Shown here piece after piece: positions 47,560-59,194 of a stretch of 64,000 bases of DNA. The stretch covers positions 11,596,308 through 11,660,307 of the forward strand of contig BSYO01000020.1 of assembly GCA_033239525.1 (NCBI GenBank), in the 5' to 3' direction. This stretch comes from Nepenthes gracilis (taxonomy: Eukaryota > Streptophyta > Magnoliopsida > Caryophyllales > Nepenthaceae). The notes beneath the pieces were generated by a model, which was not told where the DNA came from, did no database searches, and worked only from the letters and a program-made list of their open reading frames with translations. Numbering within the stretch: position 1 is the stretch's first letter; each line of letters starts with the position of its first letter. Position numbers and translations under genes: made by a program.

Positions 47560-48200
47560 CCGTGGACGGATCGTCCACGGGCCCAAAGGCAATGGGGCAG
47601 AGTGATCCGACGACCTCGATGGATACGAGATCAAGTACTCCCTAAAACTTGATTCCCGCCACCAACAACGTCAGAAAGTACGGAAGCCCTACTAGTCGGG
47701 CTTATGACATAAGGAGTGCTCTGCCAAGATGTTGGCACCACACAGATCTTCGAGTTAATCGTCAACAAAGCCAACGGGGCTTCGAGGCAACAACCTTCCT
47801 CGCCGTGCACTGCAAAGGCAAAGGAGGCTATCTGTGGCTTCGGCAAGTCGACTGGTTCACGCTCCTCTAACAAAATCGAAGGCGACGGGCCGCACAGAGC
47901 AAAGAACGCCCCAAACCTGCAATGATTCGAGGGATACGCAGGAGGTCCCTAACACTCCTAGCATAGAGAAACAGGAGGCCATGCAGATTTTAGAGACGAA
48001 AAACCTGATGACGACTTACCTTAGATACCCTCGGCCGACTGATCACTTCCTGAGGACGCCGAAAAGGCCAAGCGGATTAAAAGACACCCGGCGGGTACAC
48101 GGTAGTTGGATGGTGGCTATATCGGCCAGTGATACCAACTCCGTATCTCCGTTGTCTATCCCCCGAGGAGGCGATCATGACCGGGTAAGTTCACCTGGGA
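47560..48200 (+). pseudogene. Second (archaeal-type) RNase H and linker remnant of element B
   Basis: VHGPKGNGAE (about 47572-47602), DLDGYEIKYSLKLD (about 47612-47655), and further pieces to LIVNKANGA (about 47755-47785), followed by the linker MTTYLRYPR (about 48009-48035). An additional RNase H at this place is the mark of the Tat lineage. Confidence 0.7.
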
Positions 48201-48239
48201 TCTCGTGATCGCACGTGGCGGGAAGAACCTCGGCCTTCA

Positions 48240-49000
48240 AAGTCATGCGGCAGACTACTACCGGCTCCCTCAATGAAAAAGGACGCGCTTGAGTTTGTAA
48301 AGAAATGTGAAAGTTGCCACTTGATGGCAACCTCCACCACTGCCATCTGCCCGGACTAAGTCCCTTCAGGCCTCAAAGTGCCTGCGCAATGGGGGCTTGA
48401 CATTCTCGGCCCATTTCCGCTGCCAATGGACAAAGGAAATTGGCATGGGCATCGACTACTTCACTAAATGGGAGGTCGCCCGCCCGCAAAAATCATGTAA
48501 CACAATGCTCGAATTCCTTCGCTGTGGCATTGCCTGCAGACACGGGCGTCCCCGAGGTCGCGGTGACCGACACCGGACCTGCTTTGGAAACGCTCACAAG
48601 TATTGTACCCAACTCGAATCAAGCTGGTCCACACTTGCGTGGCATACCCCTGTGCCAACGAAAGCGAGTGGAGGTCACAAACCGTACGCTACTCCACGGG
48701 TTAAAAACTAGATCGAGGGCCGGGGCTCTGGCCGATGAGCTCCCACCGCCCTATGGTCTTATCGCACAACCCCGAAAGAATCAACACGCGAGACGCCTTC
48801 ACTGCTACGGGATGACGGTAATCCCACAAAATCGGGCTCCCAAGTCTCGGGGTGGAGTCCCGACCCAGCAGACAAACTCCTTAAAAATGGGAGCACTTGG
48901 ACTTGTTGGAGGAAGCCCGTGACGCGGCTAGAGTACGGACAATGAACATACCAACACCGAGTTGCCGAGATTCTGATAAGAAAGTGAAGGTCATGGATTC
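48240..49000 (+). pseudogene. Integrase remnant of element B
   Basis: The reading through LKVPAQWGLDILGPFPLP (about 48373-48425), then IDYFTKW (48449-48470) and a VTDTGPA-type stretch (48560-48585), then LDLLEEARDAARVRTMN (48898-48948) follows the order of the integrase core and C-terminus. An intervening 160-codon open stretch overlaps it in part. Stops and shifts make it inactive. Confidence 0.8.
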
Positions 49001-49371
49001 AACGCCGGGCGACTGTCCTCGAAGCATCGAGGCCAGCATGCATCTCGGCCGGACAAGCTCTCTCCCAACCGGGAGGGACCTTTTCTTGCCTCCCGCTGTC
49101 TCTCGCGATAATGGCGTATAAGCTCCGAACCAGACGGGAAGTCGTCCCACGAACGGGAACGCAACCCACCTCGAATCGCTACTTCCAATAGGGAACCCGT
49201 GTGCCTAACTCGATCCGTGCATTCATTCGTGTGCTTGTTTTTACTTGGAAAAAATGAGAGTTTACTTAGCATGTGTAATTTTAGGGCCTATGAATTGTGT
49301 TTGCCTTGCGGTATCCATCCGACCTAGATCGCCGCTAAGTCGGGAGGGTCTTCACCTCTCGTTAAACCCTA

Positions 49372-49580
49372 GTCATCTAAGTGGCCCAAAGTGGGTCAAA
49401 CCACAGTCATCCGGTGGCCCGTAGCGGTCTTAAACCCTAGTCATCTAGGTGGCCCATGAGCGGTCTCAAACCCCGGTCATCCAAGTGGCCCATGAGCGGT
49501 CTGAAAGCCTCGGTCATCCGAGCGGCCCAAGAGCGGTCGTACTAAAACTTGGTCATCCAAGTGGCGTAGCGGTCTAAAAA
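49372..49580 (+). repeat. ~36-bp tandem array in the 3' region of element B
   Basis: Six units of 'ggtcatccaagtggcccatgagcggtctaaaaccc' type, 33-38 bases each. The counterpart in element A is at 2105-2380. An amplified tandem repeat in the 3' non-coding region is a published feature of Retand-type Tat elements. Confidence 0.8.
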
Positions 49581-50037
49581 CCCGAGGGGGCAAGAATGGC
49601 ACACGCGACGACCTCTTTTAGGTGGAGTAGCAACGCTACCAATGACGGCCGAAGGGAGAATCATTTCTTCTCCAATATTGGCAGCCCAAGTCTTCACTTG
49701 AACAGCGCCACCAGCCGGGTTCTACAACCGCCGCCTGACTGGAGATCCCACTCCTAAAGGCCTAGCCAACCATGTTGGCTACCCCACGCACCAACTCTCT
49801 ATGGAGGGATGGCGTGATCAAACAATAACGGGAAGCTTCTCTCCTTCTCTAACACTAACTGAGTTCCGCCTGGGCAAGACGCGGGGTGGTTGATGCGACC
49901 ACCGCTGCCTGGGGCTAAGCTCCTCAGAAACCAAGCAACAATTGCTGACCAACCAGCTAGGCCGCCCAAAACAGCAACTCACGCAAGCAACGAATACAAA
50001 GCGGTAAAAGGCAATGGACACTGAACAAAAAGATCAT
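49581..50037 (+). other. 3' region of element B, no gene seen
   Basis: Matches 1700-2100 of element A in reverse. No coding stretch can be supported on either strand. Confidence 0.6.
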
Positions 50038-51480
50038 CCATTTTATTGCTCACGAAGTATGGTACAATTCACATACGATCCAAAAAAAAAAAAAAAGAAA
50101 ATAATACAAAAGGCTACGAGGTCAAGGACCACCTCCTGTCTCTGGGAGGGCTCCCTCGTAAGTCTTCCTTTGCGCCATGCGGTTCCTTTGATTTATAAGC
50201 TCCACAGGAAGTCAGAACAACCAACCGCGCGACGCGACGCCCAATATTGAGCCCCTCCAACAGCCGGGCGTGCGGCGCCCGACCTCGTGGAGGCTCATCC
50301 AGTATCCAACTTCGCTCTCTACGGCGGCACTCTATCCGAAAGGCGTTGTTGTTCAACTTAAGCCGATCTTCCTCTTCCTTTGATCGGGCGACCTCCGCCT
50401 TCATCTGCAACAATCAGCCGCCTCTAAGCCCACCACGACAGCCTCAAGAGCGGCTGTCGTCTCGCGTAGCTCTCCTCCCGAGGCGGTGGGCTTGGCGTCT
50501 AGGCCAGGCTATCTCAGCCTCCCACTCCGCGATAATGCAATCGCGCCTGCTCTATTTCCAGGAGATAACCGAGGCCACTCTTCGTCAGACAGGACCGAGC
50601 AAAGCGTGAGCTTATAAATATAAGGAAAAAATACAAGGAAGCGATTCGCAGGTTATACCTCGTAGGTCTTCCAATAGACCTCACGGTTTGGACTCCGTGC
50701 CAGACCAAGCCGACGGCGGAACTAGGAGGTGTCGAGCGGAACACCCTCTCGCCCGCGCCGAACACACCGCTGCCTCATCCAAAATACGCATCCAAAGACT
50801 CATCGTCCTCAACGGCAGCAGCGGGCTCCTCTCTCTGCCTCTCGGAGTAGATGCCACTGGCACCACCCGCCACCTCGGGAGCAGCCGGGCCGAAGAACCG
50901 AGCCCCACGCGGGCCCGGCAGCACAGGCTTCCGGCATCGACCTGCAGCAGAAACGCACAACCGCCCCGTGAGGCTCCTCGAAGGTCCCTTTGGCCCGGCG
51001 CCGTGAGCCACCTTGCCGAGGTTGGGCCCACCACGCCTCCGGCCTCCATCGGCCCGATCCCTCGATGGATTTCTCCACCCCCCACGCATCTTGCCGGATC
51101 CACCACAATTCCCTGGCCGCCACGAGGTCAATGTGATGGGGACGATGAGGACGTGGAGACAGCCCTCTCGATGACTTCCTCAGAGGACCTCGAGCGGATG
51201 ATCACACCCTTAGAGTCCTCGGGCCTTGGCATCGTAATCGTGAGGTCACGCAGCTTCGAACGGGAGACGGCGCCCCAGGTTAACTTTCTTGGACTCTATC
51301 CGGGAAACCAAGAAATCCCGCTAAAGTCGTCAGGATTCTTCTTTATCTTATCAAGCACCACTCATAGTAGACAAACAACGAGGCGGCGCCCCAAAGTAGA
51401 CATCCGGAATCGTGCCCAGGAGTCCTTGGCAAGAGGCCACTTCTCCGACACCTTCACGAAGAAGAACCGGTTTTTTTAGG
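50038..51480 (-). pseudogene. Coding-like stretch antisense to pol in element B
   Basis: On the minus strand, from 51380 downward: DKIKKNPDDF (about 51355-51325), IIRSRSSEEVIERAVST (about 51205-51155), a Pro/Gly-rich middle, then a putative donor CTACGAG|GTATAAC near 50665. A coiled-coil-like stretch EVARSKEEEDRLKLNNNAF (about 50400-50345) leads to SWILDE near 50310. An AATAAA lies near 50045-50050 on this strand. The same layout exists in element A. The product is unknown and the frame is broken. The longest plus-strand frame here (50688-51479) is its shadow. Confidence 0.4.
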
Positions 51481-52577
51481 TTCTTCAACGAATCGTGGAT
51501 GGCCGAGCTAATTTTTATTCGGCACGAGGAGGAGCGATATCCACTCCCCCGACTACTTTGAATACAACCCTAACACCCGTCATCCTAAACTTTTGCCAAA
51601 CTTTGAGCAAAATGTACAAGTGTGAAGGTGCCTCAATGCATTGGCATGGAGTCAGGCGATGGGAACCGCAAAGCCTTCATGATTGCCTCCCGCTCCTCCG
51701 GCAAATGCAAGCGAAGGCCACTCCTCGGGTGAGCCTCAGAAACCGTGAAAGTAGCCCCTAGGTGGGTATGAGGCTCTATCGTCCGCACCCGAACTCTCCA
51801 TGCCATCTCTTTCTGGATGTCAACTCGACGCACAAGGCCTTAACATCACGTTCCCTCAAATCGAGATAGGATGTCCGCTACGGAAGCCATAATCGGAAAA
51901 GGCTTTAGGGTTTTTTCGAAAGGCTCGGGTGGGAGACGAGAATGAGGAAGACGAAGGAGTCAAAACTCGATTTCAAAACTTAAAAACTAAGGAAAATTTA
52001 GGCGCCCGTCGGGCAAGGACGCCGTCAGTGCCACATGTCAACTCCTCATTCGATCCGGCCAAACAACGGGACTCCTCGCGTAAACCCTCATTAATGGCTC
52101 CGCCCAACTGCCACGTGTCGCCACCCCACTCGCCCGCCAAGGGCGGATCTCTCGCGTATTAATTGGGATCTCCTTCCAACCAAAAGGGGACACACGTCAC
52201 TTTTCGCTCGGGGCAACCGCCAAAAGTCGCGTAAATCATTCCCTGACCGACCAGGACGGGCCAACAATTTCAAACTCCGAATCGCCAGACGGTCAACACT
52301 GAACTCCGACCTGGGCCAGACGTCAACAACCGGAACTCCAAAATCGGCCACAGATTTGTCAACACCTCGAACTCCGTGACCGACCAGAAAGCCACACCAC
52401 CGAACTCCGGGAATCGACCAAGACGGCCAACAATTTCTGAACTCCGAATCGACCGTGACGGCCAACAATTGGTACTTTTGAATGGCAAGAGAGCGTCAAC
52501 AATTCCTGGGCCAAGCCTTCCTCCACGCTCTTGTGAGCTTCCATAGGATTCTCAAAGCAATGGAAGACGCCCCATCA
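51481..52577 (+). other. Last internal part of element B before the 3' LTR
   Basis: Contains several repeats of the phrase 'caacaatt(t/g).gaactccgaatcg' type (52255-52460) spaced 40-60 bases apart, a loose tandem arrangement. No coding stretch seen. No clear polypurine tract precedes the LTR. Confidence 0.55.
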
Positions 52578-53858
52578 TGAATATACCGGAGGTCGAAATC
52601 ACCACCCAATGGCTAGAGCGATGGGTACACCAAAACGGGTCGCCCAAGGAGAAGTCAACGGAAGCCTGTGAAGGCTACCAACGTTCCCGGCCCACTAAGG
52701 AGATAGGCCTGCAACTGGAAAGGCCCAAGGATCACATCAACGCTGACTGGCCGTCAGCGGCCAACTAGCTCAAAAACGTCAACTCGGCGTTGACCGAGGT
52801 TGTTGGGCCTCCGTGAGGCTTTACCGGTGATGGGCTGTTCCATTATGGCCCACGGCCATCGATATGGTCGCCCGCCCCCTCCACGAGGGCGATCGACACC
52901 CGATGGTCAACTCAGACGGTGACCGTCCGCTTCTACGTGACTGGGCCCTAAAATCGCCCTTCTACCAGTAAAATGGGGGCGACTCACTTCAGCCCATAGT
53001 CCAAATGAAGGCTACCAATGCGCACGCTCACCAAATTTCAAGAGTTCTAGGGCAATGCAGACCCGACATGGAGAAGGACAACGGGAACCCGCAACGCATT
53101 TAATGCGGTCGCGGAGACACGCATAGAGGCGGAAAGGCTAGCCACCGGGGCATGGCTGCACAACACCAACGCCACCTACTCCGTCCTCCCGGGTGGCCAA
53201 CCACTCCCCGCAGAGGGAGGAGCGAAGCATGACAAACGACACTCAAGAACGCGCCGACCACGGCAATCGGGCAGCCGGCGTGACCAGCCCGATCCACGAT
53301 GCTGACGCCGTCTGATGGCAAACAACCACCACCTGTGCCCAAGGATCCAACATGGTGAGGTGTATAAGAACCTCACGCCCCACGAGAAAGGGGGCTTTTC
53401 CGAGATCTTCCCAAGCATCTTACACTCTTCACTTCTCTTTCAAGAACTAAAAAGACAAACTGTATTGACCGCCCCCTTTGGAAGAAACTCACGGGTACGA
53501 GCTCGGGTCAAAGCAGCCTGATACCCAAGCACGATCAACTTCAAGGCAACGAACGTTGATACACGCTGTTTTCCGCCTTCCCACCATCCGGGGACATTTA
53601 TATGACTAAGCTCTTCTCGACCCTGAACTAAACACTCTTCACTTCTCTCTCCTCTCATTGCTTCTTCTATCTTTGGTTCTCCTTCCCATCAAGGCTGCAT
53701 TTCTTAACTCGAAACACCGAGTGTTTTGGTGGATTAATTTCCGCGTGAGCCGATGACTCTTGTTTGCTTTAGTGGTGTGTAGAGGTTGTGACTCGAACGA
53801 ATTCAAACTGGATCCACGAAGAATCCCTGCCCCGTTGAAGTGGATCAGTGACGCATCA
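52578..53858 (+). repeat. 3' LTR of element B
   Basis: 1281 bp, from TGAATATACCGG to ...GTGACGCATCA. It matches the 5' LTR throughout. The flank switches abruptly to AT-rich DNA at 53859. Confidence 0.9.
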
Positions 53859-54186
53859 GTTTTAAATATAAGATAAATATGATTGATATATTTTTAATAA
53901 TATAATATTTTATTAATTTATTTTTATAAAAATAAATATATAAGTAAATATTTAAAATAAATAAATGAATATATATTTCGTCCTATGGAAATATTAAAAA
54001 ATTAACATAAGAATATTTTAAAAATATTTTTAATATTTTATTGATTTAACTTATAATACTGATCTTGGACGAATGTCGGAGAGTGGGAAATCCATGTCTC
54101 TCACCCTGGGCGTAGCTCTCTGGGGCATCACCAACAAACCCCATAACTCAAAGCAGCTCAGGTAGGGAGAAGACTGCAGCAGCAGT
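53859..54186 (+). promoter_or_regulatory. Upstream region of the phytocyanin gene
   Basis: The first ~200 bases are almost pure AT (several TATAAA/TATTTTA-like words near 53870-54060), then a normal-composition stretch leads to the leader. A core promoter must lie here or in the leader, but no single TATA box can be chosen from sequence alone. Element B ends less than 400 bases upstream of the gene's start codon. Confidence 0.4.
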
Positions 54187-54198
54187 GTGAGAGAAGGA

Positions 54199-54202
<4 letters not shown>

Positions 54203-54247
<45 letters not shown>
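54203..54247 (+). repeat. (GA)n tract in the 5' leader
   Basis: About 22 perfect GA units end six bases before the start codon. GA/CT repeats in plant leaders are binding sites for BBR/BPC GAGA-binding proteins, so a regulatory role is possible. Confidence 0.9.
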
Positions 54248-54250
<3 letters not shown>

Positions 54251-54252
54251 CA

Positions 54253-57239
54253 ATGGAGTTGCTGAAGTTTCGTATGGTAATGCTGCTGCTAATAAGCTCC
54301 TTGTTGCTGGTAATACTTCCTCAAGTTTCAGGTGTTCGATTCATCGTCGGAGGCAATATGGGTTGGTCTAGCAATGTTAACTATACTGTTTGGGCCAAAG
54401 GCAAACACTTCTACCTCGGCGACTGGCTCTGTATGCTTCCTCTCTCACTGTATATCTTCAGATCTGATATTGTGTTATTTGCTTCAGACTTTCGAAATTT
54501 AGCTCAATTATCTCAGATCTGCATTGTTTGACGCTCTTTCTGGAGGAGGATTGGCTCAGATCTTGGTTTCAATTCTTTTGTTTTTACTCTGCCCTGCTTA
54601 AGTTGTACAAGTATAAGTGAATTTGTGCTCCTTTTATCTGTCGTTTAACTGCATTGTACTGTTTTTAGCGTGAAAAGTTTACTTTATTTTCCTTCTCGTT
54701 CTAGCGTTCTTTAGATGTGTGGGCTTCAATTTGGGAACTGTTTAACTGGTTTTCGACAGGCTTGTCGTGTAAATTGGAAACGTCTCCTGACATGGCGAGT
54801 CACCAGTAGATGTTTGAGAATGGTGGACGAAAGGGCTTTGAATATGAATTAGCTTCAGTTCGGTAAACTTATTCCAAATAAGCTGTAAATGTAAATTGAC
54901 GCTTCAGTTTAGAAAACTTAATCCAAGTAAGCTTTAATTGTAAATTGAAGCTTCAGTTTTAAGTACTCTAGGACTTAACTGCGACAACTCAAAAGGAATT
55001 TTGTGGCAAAGATTCATGTTTGCTTTTGCTTCGTGGTGGGGTTATGAATTTGACCATTTCATTAGCTTTGGCGTCTCTTTATATTTTAGCTAGCAATCCA
55101 GCCTGAAGAGCGATTAGAACAGAAGTGACTATAAAAAGAAAAGCTGTAGGAATCCCCTTTTCCCCATTTTGTTGAAGTTTCTACTGTCCAAGGAAAGAGA
55201 GACTAGACTGATTTTTTTTTAATATATATATATATATAGGAATCGTGTTTAGCCAAGTAAGATGGTCCTTATTGACCACACTGTTAGGACCTTTAATGAT
55301 ATCTGAATGAAAATTAGTGACAGAAATAATGAATCAGGCATAATAATTAGTACTCAAAAGTATCCCACTAGATGCCTGCGAAATGAACAAGTCATATGAT
55401 TTCTGGATTTCTAAAGCTCCCAATTTACGAGCTTTGATGAAGTCAGTTGCAAACAAAAGTTTGCTGTGCGTGGCACCTAGAATGCTTGCCTATTGTCTGA
55501 TGATGGCTGATGAATTCAAACTAAAGGGGAAACGGGATCATTTATGAAATTGCCACTTGCAAAAAATGAAGAAGAAAAAGAACCTTAGAGAGGACACCAC
55601 TGTGGGTGGGAAATTAATTGTGAACTTCTGATTTTTCCTTTTATTAAAGTGCTCGGCCATATGGGTCCCACCCACCATGAGAGTTCAGTCTTTCTTGCTG
55701 AAGCCAGGATGTAATGGATTAAAGTCAACACTCAACATCAATTGGCTAATTTGAGGCTTTCCATCATATCAAAAACCTTCCCAATATTGAGTTTCGGCTC
55801 ATTTCTTGTGAATTCCACATTTCTTACATGTAGATGTTTAATTCTGTGCAAGTAGGGAAATTTGCTAGAGGAAAGGATTTCAATAGACCAAAAGATCAAC
55901 ACATAATGCACGCCTGAAAGAAGTATGTGCACAAATGTAACAGAATATCAGCACCTAATTGAAGCCTAATAAGTGTATGACCATAGGTCAGATGGAATAA
56001 TCACACCCGATGCACACACGAAGGATATACTTGCATGGTAGTTCAGCACAATCACGTTTGATGGGCACATGTATTAGGATAGTTATTGGGAAGTTTTTAT
56101 TTTAGTGTTTGAATGCCAACTACAACCTTTCAAATGCCAAACACATTTTTGATGTGTTTTTCTCACTGTCGGTTCAGTTGAGGGAAGGAAAATATGAGTT
56201 AATTTCAAGCACCATTTGAGCTCCTAATTAAGAGAGAAAGGAGAAGAGAAAGAAGAGATTTTTTCCAACTTGTTGGATTTCGATTCTTGTTCCGATTTGT
56301 ATCATTCGAGGGTATATTATAATAATCGTTATATAGAATATTTTACCGGTGGTTTCATTCCATTTGCTCTATTAATTGCTCGATTTGTCAATATTTGTGA
56401 TGGATGGATCTAAATATGGTTTTAAAAAGTTATTTGTAGCACAACTCACATTATAGTAAATAATTTTCTCCTATAGTTTATCCTTTTGTTGAAAAGGGTT
56501 TCCATATAAAATTTGCTTGCTACTATGCATATTTTTTGTGGTTGTATGCTATTGTCACTTACCAAACAAAAAAAACAATTTTCTGGAAAAGAATTGGCTC
56601 TAAGGGCTGGGTATGGGAGTCTCAATCCTAAACTCGTCGGTTGTCGGTGGCCTGCTCTCGAAGCTTCTGCCTTTTTTTTGTTGTCCTAACCTTGATGAAC
56701 TACAATTGTTATATCCGTTCAGATTATGCTATATGTAGCCTGCCTTTATTTTGTTTTATATATTCTCTATCTTTTATCTATGATATTGATTATTTACCAA
56801 AGAAAACAAAATCCGTGAAAGCTGCATGTTGGTGCTTGGTTATGATCTCAGATGAACACCAGAGCTTGCAATATATGACAATATTTCCTGCATTGCAGTT
56901 TTTGTTTACGATCGGAACCAGATGAATGTGCTTGAGGTGAACAAGACCGATTACGAAACGTGCAATTCTGATCACCCGCTTGTCAATTGGACTCGAGGGG
57001 CCGGAAGAGACTTGATACCACTCAACGTGACCAAACATTACTACATCATTAGCGGCAAAGGTTTCTGCTACGGTGGTATGAAGTTGGCCATCAACGTTGC
57101 AAACCCACCACCCCCTCCTTCTGCATCTCCCGTTACAAGCGACTGTCCAACGACTCCTTACCGGGCCCAGATGGTCATTATGCCCATTGCATTTACCATT
57201 GCTGCAGCGTGGGATGTTTTCCTCCGCGCAATTTGGTGA
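54253..57239 (+). CDS. Early nodulin-like phytocyanin (ENODL16-like), two exons
   Basis: Exons 54253-54430 and 56899-57239 join across a GT-AG intron of 2468 bases to give 172 aa. Residues 1-27 form a signal peptide (MELLKFRMVMLLLISSLLLV..). Residues 28-128 form a phytocyanin (cupredoxin) domain, with Cys81 and Cys116 as the expected disulfide. Three copper ligands are replaced (Met68 for His, Ser111 for Cys, Phe115 for His), so it should not bind copper, as in other early nodulin-like proteins. Sequons are NYT (43), NKT (74), NWT (89) and NVT (102). A short Pro-rich linker and a hydrophobic tail (about 150-172) suggest a GPI anchor at the plasma membrane. The intron position after GDWL is the family's standard one. 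Closest by memory is Arabidopsis ENODL16. Start chosen by the signal peptide; an in-frame ATG at 54187 would read through the GA tract. Confidence 0.93.
54431..56898 (+). other. Long intron of the phytocyanin gene
   Basis: Begins GTATGC and ends TTGCAG. AT-rich with a poly-T/(TA)n patch at 55213-55240. No nested gene or recognisable transposon was seen. It is much longer than most introns at this site. Confidence 0.85.
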
Positions 57240-59194
57240 TGTTGGCCGCTGTAATTTTGCTAGCTACTTGCTTCGAATTTCCTTTCTTTAAGCCAAAAAG
57301 CAGATCGCGTAAATGAATTTCTTAACCAATTTTTGGTAAGAAATTGAGTTTTTATTCCACTTTTTAATTTATTATTTGATTTGGTGTTGTCTTGAGTGTT
57401 GTTTGTATCAGGGACTCTTCATTTTTATTGAAATTTGCTGGCTGTGTTGACTAAATTATGTTTATTGTTGCAAAATTCAAATGCATAAATTGCGGAGAAA
57501 GTGATGGGCATGAGTCCTTCGATAAAAATACGTTGGGGGAACGATTGAATGTTTTCAGAAAATACTTCAATTCTTGATATGGCTTTATTATTTTAGATAA
57601 TATTTGCCACTTATAAAAGTTGTTTTAAAACTATAATAAAGTTTTATTTAACTTTATTTTATACTAACAATTTTAAATCAAAACCCTTATGGCATGTTTA
57701 GTTGGTGGGAATAAAGTGAGAATAAAATTTTTATTTTTTAAAAATAAAAATTTTTTCGTTTGATTATAAATTTAACCAAAAATAAATATTTATTGAGAAT
57801 TATTATTATTATTATTATTATTTATTATTATTATTATTATATTTAATTATTATTATTACTATTATTTTTTTTACATTGTTTCTTATATTATTTTATAAAT
57901 TAAATAATAGAATATTAATTTTTATCTTATTTTATTCTAATAACTAAATATGATAATAATAATTCTAACTCTATTTTCATCTGTTTCTATTCTCTGAAAT
58001 AATTATTTTATTCTTATCTTATTTTATTTCATCAATCAAACGTACCGTTATAAATTTTAAATTATCTAATCATTGGTAATGATTTTTTACAGTAAATAAT
58101 AATTAAGAATACTATGATATTTAGGGTTTATATTTCTTATATCCTTTCTCTTTTTTTTTTTGTTTTCACTAAATTTAATAATAAATGTTGCTTTTATAAA
58201 ACGTAAAATAAGGGTATATGCCTATTTTGAGCAGTTATGTCAGTTTTAATAATTACATTAATTTGAATAATTATGTTTGGTAGAATTATTATGCCTATTT
58301 AAATACTTTTTTTTATATTTTTTAAAAATATGTAACCTTTACTGACTCACGTACGGCTTATGCGGGCCCCTACTCCATGTGGTGGTTTCACCATCATTGA
58401 GCTTCCATTATTTTAGGAGATGCGCGGCATAACAGTAAAGACTGTTTTCTGATTAGATGGCGAGTTACTGAGAGATGGGCGGAGCACAGCTACTTTGGGC
58501 CATCCAATTAATATTTATGGAATAAACCTTTTAAAATAATATCTGATTATTGAAAAAAAAAAAAGGACCTTAGATAGCTTAAGATGTATGATTACTGAAT
58601 TTTGGATTAATTTTTTTATAAGTTTCATAATTAATGGGCTAATAATTTAAATATTATCTTAATCTTATTATAAAAATTTACTTAAATAAAGGTATTTTTA
58701 TATACTAGCATGAGCGAAATTTCAGCTATTGATATATCGTTTATTAATTTTTATTAAGACCTGTGTCTGATGTGTATTTAAAATATATATATATTCAGAC
58801 ATTGATATAAAAAAAATTGTTATGGTTTAAAATTGAAGAGGTTTCATCAGGAAGAGAAAGAATGAAGAAGGAAAGATCAGAGAGATTTTTGATATTCAGA
58901 TGAATTCGGATTTGAATTTTATTATTTGCTGATATTGGTTATGTGGTTCTATCTTTGATTGTAAGATGTTTTATCATTTAGCTATTTGTTTTTTTATTAT
59001 ATATTTTTTTATATGATTGTTAGGAACGTTGATGATTACATTAAAAGAGTTGTTTTTAAGGTTTGTTATGAGGGCTTTCATACGGGATTATTTGCAACAT
59101 AATATTTATAGTAGATATCTTTCAAAAGTTGTCACATATTATTTATAAATACTATAATTTATTTAAATATAAACATATATATATATATATATGG
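57240..59194. other. AT-rich intergenic DNA downstream of the phytocyanin gene
   Basis: Begins with the 3' untranslated region. Contains a (TTA)n tract at 57799-57841 and a (TA)n tract at 59172-59192. No gene supported. Confidence 0.6.
57799..57841. repeat. (TTA)n microsatellite
   Basis: Two runs of perfect ATT units separated by one deleted base. Confidence 0.9.

Larger units (their letters stand above)
43177..53858 (+). mobile_element. Element B: near-complete Ty3/gypsy Tat-lineage retrotransposon, coding regions decayed
   Basis: 5' LTR 43177-44469, internal 44470-52577, 3' LTR 52578-53858 (TGAAT...GCATCA). Internal order is gag, protease, reverse transcriptase, RNase H, second RNase H, integrase, then 3.5 kb without pol sequence. 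The length is about 10.7 kb. The LTRs differ by many small indels and substitutions, and the frames are broken throughout, so the insertion is not recent. No convincing target-site duplication was found. It inserted in or next to the 5' LTR of element D. Confidence 0.9.

Noticed and set aside
50688..51479. Longest open frame of the window (263 codons, plus strand) as a gene
   Set aside because: It lies in GC-rich element B DNA on the strand opposite to the coding-like stretch shared with element A. It is low-complexity (Pro/Ser/Arg) and has no family; GC-rich DNA gives long chance frames.
54187..54531. Single-exon reading of the phytocyanin start (114 codons from 54187)
   Set aside because: It reads into the intron after a clear GT donor at 54431. 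The true protein continues at 56899 with the conserved FVYDRNQ..V stretch.
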